Positions 19,783 to 31,101 are shown, counted from the first letter of the stretch. The stretch: 36,666 nucleotides of DNA from Fragilaria radians (GCA_900642245.1 CAAAJI010000057.1:30979-67644), one strand, 5' to 3'. Numbers and translations are program-made. The notes: generated by a model not told the origin, from the letters alone.

Positions 19783-22499
19783 GGGAATTGTGGATGTAGA
19801 GATATATATGTCGACAATACTTTCCTAATTTTCCAGACATTGCATTCGTCATCTGCTGCTCCAAACCTTAAAATTATTAATTCCTTTAACCATCCTTCTT
19901 ACTTTCCATTATAATAGTCACAATCTATGGTGCATGTTGATTAGTTTCCTTTTGTCTACTTTTATCCATGATAATTTTAGCAATTTGGCTCTATCTAATA
20001 AGTTCGTAATTTAATTTCAAATCCAGAATAAGATGACAAAATTCCTCAGTTGACCGTAAACAGTACCATCTCATTGACTGATACACCTGATGGATAAACC
20101 AAAAAGATATAAATAAGAACGGATACGAATACATTGGAGCTTAAGTCATCGGCAAGGAAGAGTGTGACGATTAGAGAACATACTAAAGTCTGAGAAATAA
20201 AATGTCTTTTGAACAATCTATTAAAGTTCAAGGGTGTCGCAAGCCTAACTTCATCAAAAAAAACAAAATCGTGAATTCGTTATTGCATTAAACTTGTCCA
20301 CCGAATTTCCTTCTATTTATTGAAATGAGAGGTAATTCTAAGTCCTGCTATGTAACAGCTATGTATTTTGATAATGAAAAACTTCAAGATTGTATATCTA
20401 CTCTAAAGATAAATACTATAACAATTTGGAATTTACATTTCTCAGGAAATTAAGAGTAAGAAATGTATGGTATATTCAGATATATTGTTGGTACGTAAAC
20501 ATGTGTGACTTGAGGCAATTACTTCCATCACCATGCAAGGCACTGGATTGCAGAAGAAAGTGGCAATCTTCCAATGGAGTTGTTTTCAATACCAAAGCTG
20601 ATGAAGTGCCAATACAAGCACAGATAAGGACGGGTTGCAAGTTTCAACTATTGCGATATACTGCAGATAATCTACCAAGGAAAGTTTACTCCATCCTATC
20701 CACTTGAGTAATTATAATCACAATATAAAAATGCAAACAGCTAGGAGCAATCAAGGCAACGAAAAGGTTCTACTACGAGTTTCAAGCATCCCCCCAAATC
20801 AACATTTCGTGTATAGGATCCAAGACACAAGAAATAATGAATGCCATTATTGTAATCAAAAAGTTGAAACGTTGCACCTTGTCAGGCAAGGAAGACTAAT
20901 GTAAAGAAAGATTTTAGACTTAATTGGACAATTTTCGTTAAGAAAAATTGCATGAATTTTATATTTTTGAAGAAAATAAACCTGACACGATACAATTATG
21001 GAAAAACAGGAGAGTTGAGTACGGGATAAACTACTGTGAGTCTGTCATAAGGAGCACTGGTAGGTATGGCTAGGCAAACATTTTAAAATAGGAAACACGA
21101 TAGTGGTGCTGTATAAGATGTTGGAAAGAGAGTCGCATCTGCGAAAATAGATTTACATAAGGAGATGGAGAGATCAAAGGTTAAGTAAATATATATATAT
21201 ATATATATATATATAGTCATTTATGAAGCCAAACATATATTAAAATAAAGAAATGAACGCATTGTGTGCCAGGAGCATGTGACAAGCTCTGTTGAGGAAA
21301 GCAAAACTTGGTTGAACATTCACAAGAAGAATACCATTACAGAGATTAACCAATATTTATCAAATCTACCCACTTGGCTTGGTTATGACTTGGAACCGTA
21401 ATCAATCGAAACTTTCTTTTTGATAGTTCTTCAAGTATTGAACCAATCCTTCCTAAATGCCCAGTAATTTACATGAGGCTTTGCGTCTTTCTAACACCCT
21501 GAGAGCAAGCGCTTTGTTTCTGAAGTGTTAATGCAGAACAGCATTTATGCACACTTAGATTCACTCAGTCATACTTACTTTTTAGCTCATGAGCTAAACA
21601 TGATTCATGACATTTACCACTTTCTCATATGCAACATTTATATTACCACGTGATCCAATCTGTCTGACTTATTCAATGCAGGCACAAAAGTCATCATGTT
21701 TTGACACATTTTCCAGCCATCAAAATAGCGCAGCCAGCACTCTTTGGCATAAACATTCTGCTCCTGTTATTGAGTATACATGGATCAAATTTATGCCCTG
21801 TTACAATCTATCCATAATGCCATTCAATCTTGTTTTGAGCATTTTCAATTTATCGAGATTTCCATTCCAACGTTGTCTAGAATGAGAGGAATTGGAGTCC
21901 CTGAATCTATTGAAAGAAGACAACAGCTCATGTGACATATGACCTACCTGTCACATGGTGAGCAGCTTTTGAGCTTGAAAAATATGCCTTTAAAAATATG
22001 GGGAAAAGATCTTGCCTACATTTGATATAGACAAAAAAGAAATTGATGAGAATCGTGAAGTATTGAGTAATCATAGAAGACCTGCATACAAATTATTGAA
22101 AGAGTAATTTCCTGAAATGAGAAGCTAAAATGAAAAAGTTGGTATGCCACTTCAGGATAAAAGGAAGGTTTAAGAATCTATTAATGCGGTTGTTTTTCCG
22201 AATGGGCTATGCCGAAGATAATGCAAACATTGAATTGATGTTAAATGATGGGTTTAGAATCTCAAATCGAGGACACTTTCCCAGAGTTGCTTCTGCAAAA
22301 TGAATAAGCGACAATGAGATTTGTTAACTTTGCTTTGAGAAAGCTCTCATGAAAGTGTTTCCAGTTCACAGAATATCTATTTAGTGATCTGCGGACACAA
22401 TCAACATAAGTTTAGATCCTTTTGCTGCGCAAAACTAGCCATTTTGAAGATCTCTTGCAGCATTTGGACAAGGATATACATATCAATAATGGCAGTGTG
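19783..22499. other. AT-rich intergenic and transposon-flank region
   Basis: No gene is supported. A (AT)n microsatellite sits at 21189-21215. Short frames at 20390-20707, 20704-20904 and 21607-21885 have no recognisable domain. From about 22.1 kb a 57-codon plus-strand frame (MKKLVCHFRIKGRFKN..., 22129-22302) may belong to the 5' part of the decayed Copia element that follows, but I cannot assign it. No LTR could be delimited on this side. Confidence 0.45.
21189..21215. repeat. (AT)n microsatellite
   Basis: An uninterrupted alternating AT run of 27 bases in AT-rich intergenic DNA. Confidence 0.98.
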
Positions 22500-24130
22500 A
22501 GATTGGCCATGCCATCAATTTATCAAGCAATAGAGTTATAAAAGTTTACCAATTGGCAGGAATTAAAGTGGATAATGACATGGCGGATGATGCATTTGAA
22601 AAAAGTCTTTGATCTGATTTATAAGATTGAATATATCAGTTCCCGATGACCATGTAAGCAAAAATTGAAAGATATACACTAACTGGTAAGGAAAGAATAA
22701 GAGGAATCTATAATATCTTACTTTTCAAAGATTACCGCAAAGAAGGATTATTGAGAAGGCTAAACATGTTGGTTTTAGGCTTAATTCTTTCCCAAATGCA
22801 GAAGGACTATCTAATGTGATAAATCAAAGATCCATAATAACTGGTAAATCATTGGATTATAACATTTACTGCACCTACCAGTTTGGAGACTACGTTCAGA
22901 CTCATGAAAAACATGACAATTGCATGCAGTCTTGCACAGTCGGTGCATTGGCAATGCGTCCTACGTGAGGATATATCACAAAAGAAGATACATCATCGCC
23001 TAATGCGTCTAATGAAATCGTGTTCATTACAGTCATGATAGATAACTGGAAGAAAGATAAGTTACTGTTGTGGCTTTACCTGGTGCATTTATGCAAGCAG
23101 ATATGGAGACACTTGTAAACTCAGTTTTGTTGGAAAAATGGTGGAGTTAATATTGGAATTAGACTCCTTATTAAATGAACCATGTGTTACTCACGAAAAA
23201 GGTGAAAGAGTGTGATATGTGACTCTGGCGAAAGCATTATATGGCCCTATATGTGCAGCTAGTTTTTTATGAGAAGTTGACACACAAATTACAGGAGTGG
23301 GGCGTTCAGTTTAATCAACATGACAGCTGTGTTGCAAATAAGATGGTTGAAAATTCGAAAGTGTCACATGAGTATGTTGAGGTTGTGAATAACTTCTTAT
23401 AACAATTAAATGGAGAATTTGGAAACAAAACGTCAATTAATAAGAGTCATGGATAAATGCATAATTATCTGGGAATGGCTTTAGACTATACCAAAAAGGG
23501 ATCTGTTAAAATGAACATGACTGATCATATAACATGATTTTACATGATATCCGCTATATCATTGTTATGTTCCCATTCGAATTTCCCACATGTGGATGAT
23601 TATAAAATGCTTTTTAGAGGTATTTACAAGGCACTGTCGATCTCACATCAGCTCTATCAGGAGAACTCAATGGAGACATAAATTGGTGGATTGATGCTTC
23701 CTTTGCTAGCCATACAGATAAGTAAAGTCATGCTGGAGGAACAATGAGCATTGGCAATGGGTGCATGTAACATTACCTTAGTAAAACAAAAACTGGTAAC
23801 AAGAAGTTCAACAGAAAACGAGGTAGTGGGTACTTATGATGATATGACCCCAAGCAAAATGGACTGTTAATTTTATTAGGCTTCCATATAAAACCATCAT
23901 CTTTTAGGATAGTAAAATTGCAATGTTTTTGGAAATACATGGAAGGCACTAATCAAGTACAAGAAGAACTCTACACATGAATCTGAGATTTAAAAAAATC
24001 AAAAATTATATCAAAGTGTATCTATTGGACACTGTGATACAAGGACTATGCTTGGTGACTATTTTACCAAGCCCCTGCAGTGTAAAACTTTTTTCAAGAT
24101 GCAAACTTATCCAATTTGATAAAAATCATT
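22500..24130 (+). pseudogene. Degenerate Ty1/copia retrotransposon polyprotein (integrase to RNase H)
   Basis: No intact frame, but three-frame plus-strand translation gives ordered Copia blocks broken by stops and frameshifts. Late integrase: KERIRGIYN, LNSFPNAEGLSN, RSIITGKSLDYN, FGDYVQTHEKHDN, GALAMRPT (about 22.69-22.97 kb). Reverse transcriptase: ALPGAFMQADMETLV (about 23.08 kb), GKMVELILELDSLLNEP, LAKALYG, WGVQFNQHDSCVANKMVE. RNase H and tail: NYLGMALDYTKKG, WWIDASFASHTDK, GDYFTKPLQ (24053-24090). GALAMRPT and PGAFMQAD are only about 120 bp apart, much closer than in intact elements, so there is an internal deletion. Downstream TCAGGTGGAGATATGATGAG resembles a polypurine tract leading into a 3' LTR. 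Inactive relic. Confidence 0.85.
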
Positions 24131-24789
24131 CAAATCAGGTGGAGATATGATGAGTATTTTTCAACCAATGATGACGTATAATTGTGTCATTTTGTATGTA
24201 ATGCGAATTTGTTTATGAGAGTTAAGTAATGTTGTTTACTTGCATATTAAATAAATGCATGGTCAGAATATTAAGAACAAAGCGAGATATCTTTTTGTGG
24301 GATGCTGTTAATTCCTTTCCTTACTTCTCTCATCGGTATTACCTGGGCTTTAATCGGTTCTTTGGGGGACATCAAGCAATTTGTGCAATTTCTCCTCACA
24401 AATGTCTAAATCCTGCATCACTCCCTGCGATGGCTACTATACATAATCAAGAGGTTGCATGATAGATGTGATTAACGGCATTTTGTGAACCAGAGGATAC
24501 AGACGCATTCTCTGGTATGTTTTCTATATCCAGTATAGCTGTATTAAATGATATGTAAGTAAAAATGCCATATGGGAGATGCTACCATACCATTCCATGA
24601 GTACGTTGTGTAACTAACTCTCCGAGAAAAAAATTTAACGTTGGCTGTAGAAGATGATATCGAGATACCTAGAGACTTCCTAATTATATTCAAAATTCAA
24701 CGGAACAATCCAATTAGATCCATGATAGCATCTCCTAAGTATCGCTATTATTCCGATCCGCACCCCATATGACGATTCATACAATGCCT
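24131..24789. other. Probable 3' LTR / flank of the plus-strand Copia relic
   Basis: Follows a purine-rich stretch (GGTGGAGATATGATGAG, about 24140) of the sort that precedes a 3' LTR. The LTR end cannot be placed because I find no second copy in the window. No gene is seen; the short frame at 24229-24462 has no recognisable domain. Confidence 0.35.
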
Positions 24790-25240
24790 TAGTTACCGTG
24801 CAATTGCAAAACAATTTTGCAAATTCTCAAAAATTTTCAGTTGTGAAGACGCAGAAAGCTCTCGTTTACACTGATTGTTACCCTCGCATGCAACAGTTAG
24901 ATAAGAAAGTTCAGTAGGAGTGGGGGGAGGGATCTGCTTACAAGTTGGCTTTGGAGTTGGAGCTGGAGTTTGTTCCACACTCCCATTTTTTGGGAGGATG
25001 GTAAACTTGAGCTTGCAATCCTATTTCTTTTGGCATTGCCTTCCGGGGAGAGTGGTGTAAGCATAATTAACTCCATCTTTGCAACGACACTCATTACTCC
25101 TGTCTGTATCGATACATTCAGAATGTGTGTCATATCCATTGGTGAAACCTTCTTCACACTCGTTGATGTCTATACTCTGTGCAGTAACTGCTCTATGACT
25201 AATGCAGATTGCTGGGAAGGTCATTGTTGATGTCAATCTG
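24790..25240 (-). pseudogene. EGF-like domain gene fragment (inverted arm 1)
   Basis: The minus strand encodes DINECEEGFTNGYDTHSECI, then a CRCKDG segment ending LPGRQC: the cysteine pattern of a calcium-binding EGF-like module (25030-25170). The frame then stops, and in a shifted frame continues with a Pro/Thr-rich linker (EQTPAPTPKPTCKQIPPPTP) and a tail containing CEGNNQCKREL up to about 24793. No start codon with a signal peptide and no partner domains are visible, and a frameshift separates the parts, so I call it a broken fragment. It faces a second copy on the plus strand at 25270-25420. Confidence 0.6.
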
Positions 25241-25269
25241 GCTTTACTTCCCCGTGAACAGAGTTCGCA

Positions 25270-25420
25270 TCAATATCAACGAGTGTAAAGAAGGCTTCAT
25301 CCTGGGATTCAAAAAACACGCTGAATGTATTGATGATGACAATAGTCATAGATGTTGTTGAAGAGATGTATTTAGTGGCGCTAACCCCACTCTCCCTGGA
25401 AGACAGTCAAAAGAATGCTG
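25270..25420 (+). pseudogene. EGF-like domain fragment (inverted arm 2)
   Basis: The plus strand encodes INECKEGFILGFKKHAECID, then a stop inside the Cys-rich part and ANPTLPGRQS. It aligns with the minus-strand module at 25030-25170 both in protein and in DNA (shared ATCAACGAGTGT, AAGAAGG, TGAATGTAT, CACTCTCCC, GGAAG). The two copies form an imperfect inverted repeat about 100 bp apart. The internal stop and the loss of the final Cys context mark it as non-functional. Confidence 0.6.
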
Positions 25421-25699
25421 ATCTTATTGATTTCCTTTATTACCAAAATATTCACATATCATCATTCTATCAGCTATGGTAGAACTAGGAGACATTTTAT
25501 TGGCAGCAAAATGAATCACTTGGAGTCACGTAAACTCTAAAAGTCGAGAAGAGAGGCATGTGTAGCCTAGGTAAAGAGTATTGTAATTGGCATTCTTTGT
25601 TCAAATTACCCCTTTTCAATAGATACAATTGAGTCTGTAGGTCATATATCATTACATTCCTTCCATGACTAGAGAAACAACCTCTTTGTTAAGATATAT

Positions 25700-25958
25700 T
25701 GGGAATGATGTCAAGACTGTTATCCCGTGAAAATGAAGTGGGAAAGCATATTTTTTGCTTATAACCCAAAGATGTAATTTACTTAGTAACAACAATTGTT
25801 TTTGGCTTGAAGACATTGGTCATATCAGTTGGGAATGATGTCAAGACTGTTATCCCGTGAAAATGAAGTGGGAAAGCATATTTTTCACTTATAACCCAAA
25901 GATGTAATTTACTTATAGCAACAATTGTTTTTGGCTTGAAGACATTGGTCATATCAGT
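25700..25958. repeat. 130-bp near-identical direct tandem duplication
   Basis: Copy 1 (25700-25829) and copy 2 (25830-25958) both run from TGGGAATGATGTCAAGACTG to GAAGACATTGGTCATATCAG. They differ only by a few bases in two spots (TTTTTTGCTT vs TTTTTCACTT, and TTAGTAACAAC vs TTATAGCAAC). The high identity implies recent duplication, or an assembly artefact. The minus strand reads through part of it (TDMTNVFKPKTIV appears twice) with no known domain. Confidence 0.95.
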
Positions 25959-26769
25959 TGGTATGTTTTGTTGTTGCTTCTTTAGCTGCTCCAGTTTGGA
26001 GCGCACCTTTGGCTTGCATTGAGTTCAATGATTTGACACTTGTGCTTTTCACGATGATGCCTTCAATGAATATTGCAAGAAAATAAATAGAATTCAAAAA
26101 CACTTACATAACTTAATTATTCTAAAAATATCAAAGATGTAGTTATAATTGTAATTTCTCTTTTGAGGTAGTATTGCTCCTAAATTTGAATGTAATATGA
26201 AGATATTATACAGCTCTTTTAGTATCATTACCCGATTAAGGATACTATATCAGCCCATAGCACAAACGTTTTATTCTCACAAGACTGAGAACTACAATGA
26301 ATTTGGCTCGGAGCAATGTTGCCAACTATGCCTTTGTATTAATGTGGACCAAAGTATAACCTAGTAGCCATCGAGAGGGAGATCTATGTGAATCACAGTT
26401 ATTTTCCTCGCGCTGAATGGCCTAGTTTACTTGTTCTGAAACTCAAAGCTGAACAGTCTGTTCAATTACATGATGCTAGTAACGCTTACCTTCCCATAGG
26501 GCACTAAAACATCTTTCACCAGCAGTCAAACTTCATTCCTTCCAGTCCTTGTTAACATTTTCTGCCTTGTCATACCGATTGAACATGATTCGCAGACTAT
26601 TGAACGTTCCAATAACTTCAGAACCTAATGCATTACGGTTAATCTTGACCTAGCCTTGCTAGAATGTCTCAAAATCTTGTGCAGAACGTTAATGCAAATT
26701 TGATTCTTCGAATTCCCCCTCCCAGATTCTACAAATTGGCATCATTCAACTAAGACATCGACTTTATGG
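25959..26769. other. AT-rich stretch, probably old transposon DNA
   Basis: No gene is supported. Minus-strand translation near 26.6 kb gives a short readable block (GTFNSLRIMFNRYDKAENVN) adjoining the Copia protease fragment, so it may be part of the same relic, but I cannot assign it. Confidence 0.35.
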
Positions 26770-27080
26770 CAGGAATAAAGCCTTTCTTTTTTTAAAAATC
26801 TGTCAAACACAATAACTATGTTTCCTTTCATTAATTCAATCATCTCAATCGTTGCCAAGATTAAAGCATTCTTCAAAGCCTTTACTGGGTTACACAGATT
26901 CACCCATAGATCCGGTATATACTTTACATCCTCAAGGGTGATATTAATTTCTCACTAACTATTTGCAGAACATCACATGTTAACTTTTAGATTTTCTCTG
27001 CAATTATTTCGTTACCGTTTCCACCTGTGATGTTTGAGCTACCAAATGCAAAGGATCAAGGAGAATAATATGATCCTTTT
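26770..27080 (-). pseudogene. Copia retrotransposon protease-region fragment
   Basis: Minus-strand translation gives NITLEDVKYIPDLWVNL (26893-26945), then KALKNALILATIEMIELMKG and NIVIVFDRFLKK. The block 'V(T)L..VKY(I/V)P.LW.NL....KAL..G' is the conserved end of the Copia aspartic protease/pre-integrase region in algal elements. Upstream, GSSNITGGNGNEII precedes a stop. Only this part of an element is recognisable; integrase and RT are absent nearby on this strand. Confidence 0.65.
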
Positions 27081-27314
27081 CCACCGAATCAGAGGAGCTA
27101 ATAGTGATAGATTACTCAAATAGGACTATGGAGTGATGGATTTTCTTCACAGAACAAAGTTGGAATGGGCTTTCTTCGGTTCACACTGAGTACACAACAA
27201 AAGGTATAACAAATCAAATCAAAATTCTCAACAAGAAAACAGAAATGTCCCCACTCCATCTTTGATCCATATTATTTAGTAAGATATCGTGATTATTTAT
27301 ATATTTTAGTTTTA

Positions 27315-27387
27315 ACCGGAGCGTGTGAACTGGTTAAGTTTCTTTCCTTATTCAAGGTCACCTTAGGTTCAAGTCCTGGTTTTGGTA
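27315..27387 (+). repeat. tRNA-like sequence (tRNA pseudogene or SINE head)
   Basis: 73 nt with a perfect RNA polymerase III B box GGTTCAAGTCC (27366-27376). A 7-bp acceptor-like stem pairs ACCGGAG with TTTTGGT (with G-U pairs). The T arm is TTAGG-TTCAAGT-CCTGG, followed by A as discriminator base. An A-box-like AACTGGTTAAG lies about 40 nt upstream of the B box. The anticodon stem has a mismatch and a 6-nt loop and the D arm is poor, so it is unlikely to be a working tRNA. No intact copy occurs elsewhere in the window. Confidence 0.5.
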
Positions 27388-28187
27388 GATATTTGTTTTC
27401 GCTGATGTTTACATCTAGTTTTTCATTAAATTTACCCTTCATCGCCGTTTCTTCTGTTGATTCAGGCAAGGATTGGCGATAAAAGAAAGTTGGTTATAAA
27501 ATCTTTCTAATGTTTGAGAACTACGGATACATATTAGAATATCTTTGGTACATCTTGAAGGTTGAAAAGATGTCTTGGGACAACAATTAAAGCGGTAGGA
27601 AGATTGCCAACAAAAAAATTGGCTTTACTCTAGAAATGTAATCTATTAGTCTCACAATTTTGCATTTATAATATTTCATAGAATTATTTTTTTAGAACTA
27701 ATGCATCTTTTCAATATTGTAAGATGTACATTGTCAAGAGCTGAGAATCAGGATATCCTCAGCATTGCTCAGTTTAGCGACCATGATTTCGTCCAAGATT
27801 CTGATGTCATAAGTCTTCAAGAAGAAATAAATCAAGATTTTGTCAAACCAAATCCAGCTACTAGCAAGTGTGGTCTCCGCGGAGATTGAAAGTAGAAAAA
27901 TTATGCTCTATTTTCAGAAAATTATGAAAGACTACTCTTGTTTTATTAATCATACAAGTCTTGATTAACTTATTTTTCGTTATTGTAGTATTCCTTTAGA
28001 TCAGCCTATTATTTAGAATGAATTACTATATCCAGATTATTCTGGTTAGTCAAAATATCTTTTGACTTATTTAATTTAGAATGAAATATTCAAGTCATGT
28101 CACACTTCACAAAGGACATGTAATTTTCTTAATTTTAGAGATCTTTGATTAGTATCATCTAAAATTTGTAAACGAAAAAACAACTGG
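27388..28187. other. AT-rich region without supported genes
   Basis: Lies between the tRNA-like sequence and the candidate LTR. A 62-codon plus-strand frame at 27701-27889 has acidic composition and no recognisable domain; I do not call it. Nothing else is seen. Confidence 0.45.
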
Positions 28188-28341
28188 TGTTAATAACGTA
28201 AATACAACGATGTCGATGTGTTTTATGAGAGTTTCTCATATTTTGAGTTTTATCGCTGTTGCTTATCTCTCAACATCTTGAATAACACATTTAAGTATAG
28301 TTACATTGTGTTTGTTACCTTCATACAAGTTTTTATCAACA
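28188..28341 (+). mobile_element. Candidate short Copia LTR with degenerate primer-binding site
   Basis: A 154-bp interval begins TGTTAATAA and ends TTATCAACA, imperfect inverted termini (8 of 9 positions) of the TG...CA type. It is followed at once by AGGAGTTAGAGCC (28343-28355), which matches 9 of 13 positions of the initiator-Met primer site TGGTATCAGAGCC usual in Copia elements. No internal coding region or matching 3' LTR follows; the LRR gene starts 334 bp later. Likely a 5' LTR stump. No target-site duplication could be confirmed. Confidence 0.4.
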
Positions 28342-28674
28342 CAGGAGTTAGAGCCTTAGAGCTAGCTTCATTTGTTTTTAATGGCTAATAAAATAACCCA
28401 TAGGAAAAGTCAAGTTCTAGGAATAATAATTTCTTTTTTTTTAAGTAAGCACTTAAGTTACTTTTTAGGACCAATTTGTCACAAAATTAGAAAGGTTTTT
28501 GATTGCTGCCAGGGTGTCATTCCATGCACCGAACATTGCGAATGCCCTCGCGAATGCACATCTCCTCGCGAATGCAATGGCTTCACCTCCTCACATTGCA
28601 TTAATTTGGACCAACTACAAATTAACAAGAAGTTGGTTGACCGAATTCAGACTACTGTATCTTAAGATTAGACA
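28342..28674. other. 5' flank of the LRR gene
   Basis: Holds the putative primer-binding site and the presumed promoter and leader of the LRR gene. A Cys-rich plus-strand frame at 28372-28665 (with CCQGVIPCTEHCECPREC) is open but has no recognised domain. It might be an upstream exon or leftover transposon DNA. Confidence 0.35.
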
Positions 28675-31101
28675 ATGTCCTTTTCTCCAGGTGAGTCCAT
28701 CAAGAAAGCTTCTTTTAATTGCAATAGTAATGTTGAAAGCGAGAGGCTCAAAGCTAGTTTGTCTCAAAAGAACTTTCGAACGGAAAATCAGCTACAGCGC
28801 CACAACAGGGTGCATTCATTGCACTTGATAAAGAAGAACCGTCAAGCAAAATTTTCTCTGCAAATCGATCTACAAGAAGCGATGCGACAATCAATAGTGA
28901 CACAGAGGGAGCATCACACGATGTTGAGATTCAGCACGACACATCTTGGTATAACTGTCGTATTGATCACATTGTTTCCAACATGACAAGTGGTCCGCAT
29001 GTTTCTCCTTGTGCCAAAACAGTTTCAGCTACAGATGCAATGCCAGAGGGCCAGACCACAGCTAAATTTGATCCAGATATTCCTGAATCAATGGGTTTTA
29101 ACCTCAATGAAAAGGATTCATGTAAAGCTTTCAAGACGCAAAGGATCAATTCGGATTTCAAGTCATCACAAAACTATGAGACGGTTGTAACCAAGCTGTT
29201 GTGTCCATCTAAATTAGATATGTTTAATCACATTAATCAAGGACACAATTCTGATGAAATGGATGTAGTGCATCACAAGGATCATGGAATTGATCAACCT
29301 TTATCTTGTCGACAAAGTCGTGGTGTAGGTGCCATCAATCTGGGTGCTGTTCAACTGACACCATTGACCTTACAATTACAGGAACGGGATCACCCAGAAC
29401 CAGGCACCCACCCTCAAGGGTTTGAAGTGACAGGATATCAAGGCATAGCAGCTCAGGCAGATGCTATGTATGATACTACTATGCAAGGAAACCTTGAAAC
29501 TTTCCAAGACAATGCATTGGAAGATGTTGACGATCCGAAAGTCAATCTACAACGTTATCACCATTGTCGACTCCGATTCTATATGTTCGCAATATGTCTA
29601 TTTTACCTTGTCATTCTTGCTCTCATTGTTGGTTTTGTGGTGTTGCACGGGGGATTGTCAACCTCCTGGAACAACAATGCTCCTACCTTCGCACCTACAT
29701 CTCTTCAGGATAGCTTGTACTTTCAGCAATTTGCTCAATCCCTTGGGTATCAAGAATGGGACTTCACGCTTGACAGTCCCTACGGCCGTGCAGCAAAATG
29801 GATCATGGAAGAAGACGAACGGAACTTGAGCGAATTAGATACTAGTCTTACACAGCGCTTTCTTATGGCAGTTCTCTACTTCATCACAACATCCAATGGT
29901 GAATATCCCTGGCTCTCTTGTAATCCTGACTTTACCAATAGCAGCAATGAAAATTGTGACTTTGAAATGTATACTATCAATGAGAAGGATAAGGTAGCAT
30001 ATTATCCAAAGCCATTATATCGTTGGCTTAGCAAAGTGCATGAGTGCGATTGGGCAGGTAATGTGTGCGATGAGTTTAACGTCACGCGTGCCATCCATCT
30101 TTGTAAGTTTTGCGGTAGAGCTTCCTTTCCAGATCACATTGATTATCTAACAAATGATGGCTGTTGGATTTTAAGTCGGTCAAAACATAACTGGGAAGCT
30201 TCCCACTGAAGTAGTAGCCTTTCCTTTACTTCAATCGATTGGTTTGGCATACAACAAATTTACCGGCACACTTCCGATTGAATATTTATCCCCAAATACG
30301 GCTCCTCATTTGATAAATCTGGAGGTTCATGGTAATCACCTCACTGGAACAATCCCTAAAGAGTACTATTTTGCAAAAGACTTATTGAATCTAAATATTG
30401 GTCAGAATTACTTGTCAGGGTCTTTGACTTCTGAAATTGGACTTTTGACAAGTTTGAAAGGCTTTCACACTTTCTCTAACATGATGACAGGATCCATCCC
30501 AACAGAAATCGGAAGATTGAAATATCTTACTTACACCCGACACAATGAAAACATGTATAACGGAACTATTCCAACTGAATTTGGAAACTTGCTTCAGATT
30601 AAAGAGCTGTGGCTTGATATGAATTACTTGACTGGTTCAATCCCAAGTGAGCTTGGGCTCTTGACAGATATGACTGATCTTCTAGCTTTTCAAAATAAGC
30701 TTGAAGGAACAATTCCTCCTCAATTGTATTCTTTATCAAAGTTAAATGATCTGGCTTTAGATGCAAACTTTCTATCAGGGAGCATCAGTTCTCAAATTGC
30801 TAATCTAAGAGCAATCAATGGCTTATGGCTTAGTCGAAACCAATTGACAGGTACAATTCCTACTGAGCTTGCTAGGTTATCTTTGTTGGAACTCCTTTGG
30901 TTACATATGAATAAGCTCGTTGGGTCTGTCCCAACAGAAATGTGTGAATTGATGAGCAGAGATGTTGGAAGGTTGTTTATTCTACAAGCAGACTGTTTCC
31001 CTGAATGGAATAAATCCAACCCATGTTCTTGCTGCACAGCTTGCTGCAACCGTGATACCGAAGTCTGTCTTGTTCTTGATGCCAATGATCCAAATACTTA
31101 G
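28675..31101 (+). CDS. Type II membrane leucine-rich-repeat protein
   Basis: Proposed exons 28675-28690, 28771-30102 and 30176-31101; 757 residues. Intron 30103-30175 (GTAAGT...TTTTAAG) is firm: it removes a stop and joins AIHLF to GQNITGKLPTE in phase. The first intron (28691-28770, GTGAGT...CAAAAG, 80 bp) is a proposal: the main frame is open upstream of its first ATG at 28983 back to a TAG near 28753 without another ATG, and this splice supplies MSFSP. The N-terminal 270 residues are polar and cytosolic. A TM (about 273-296) follows, then an extracellular block SPYGRAAKWIMEEDERNLSE ... SKVHECDWAGNVCD typical of plant- and diatom-type LRR N-caps. About eleven LRRs of the LTGTIPTE type come next, then a Cys-rich C-terminus (CSCCTACC). 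Likely a surface recognition or adhesion protein; there is no kinase domain. Confidence 0.85.

Noticed and set aside
21189..21215. AT run as an origin or regulatory site
   Set aside because: A plain dinucleotide microsatellite; nothing else supports a function.
27315..27387. Calling a functional tRNA
   Set aside because: D arm and anticodon arm do not fold properly, and the anticodon loop is 6 nt with a mismatch beneath it.
27701..27889. 62-codon plus-strand acidic frame
   Set aside because: No recognisable domain, and a single short frame is expected by chance in this much DNA.
28372..28665. Cys-rich plus-strand frame just before the LRR gene
   Set aside because: First in-frame ATG at 28381, no signal peptide and no clear splice to the LRR exon; kept only as a note in the flank entry.
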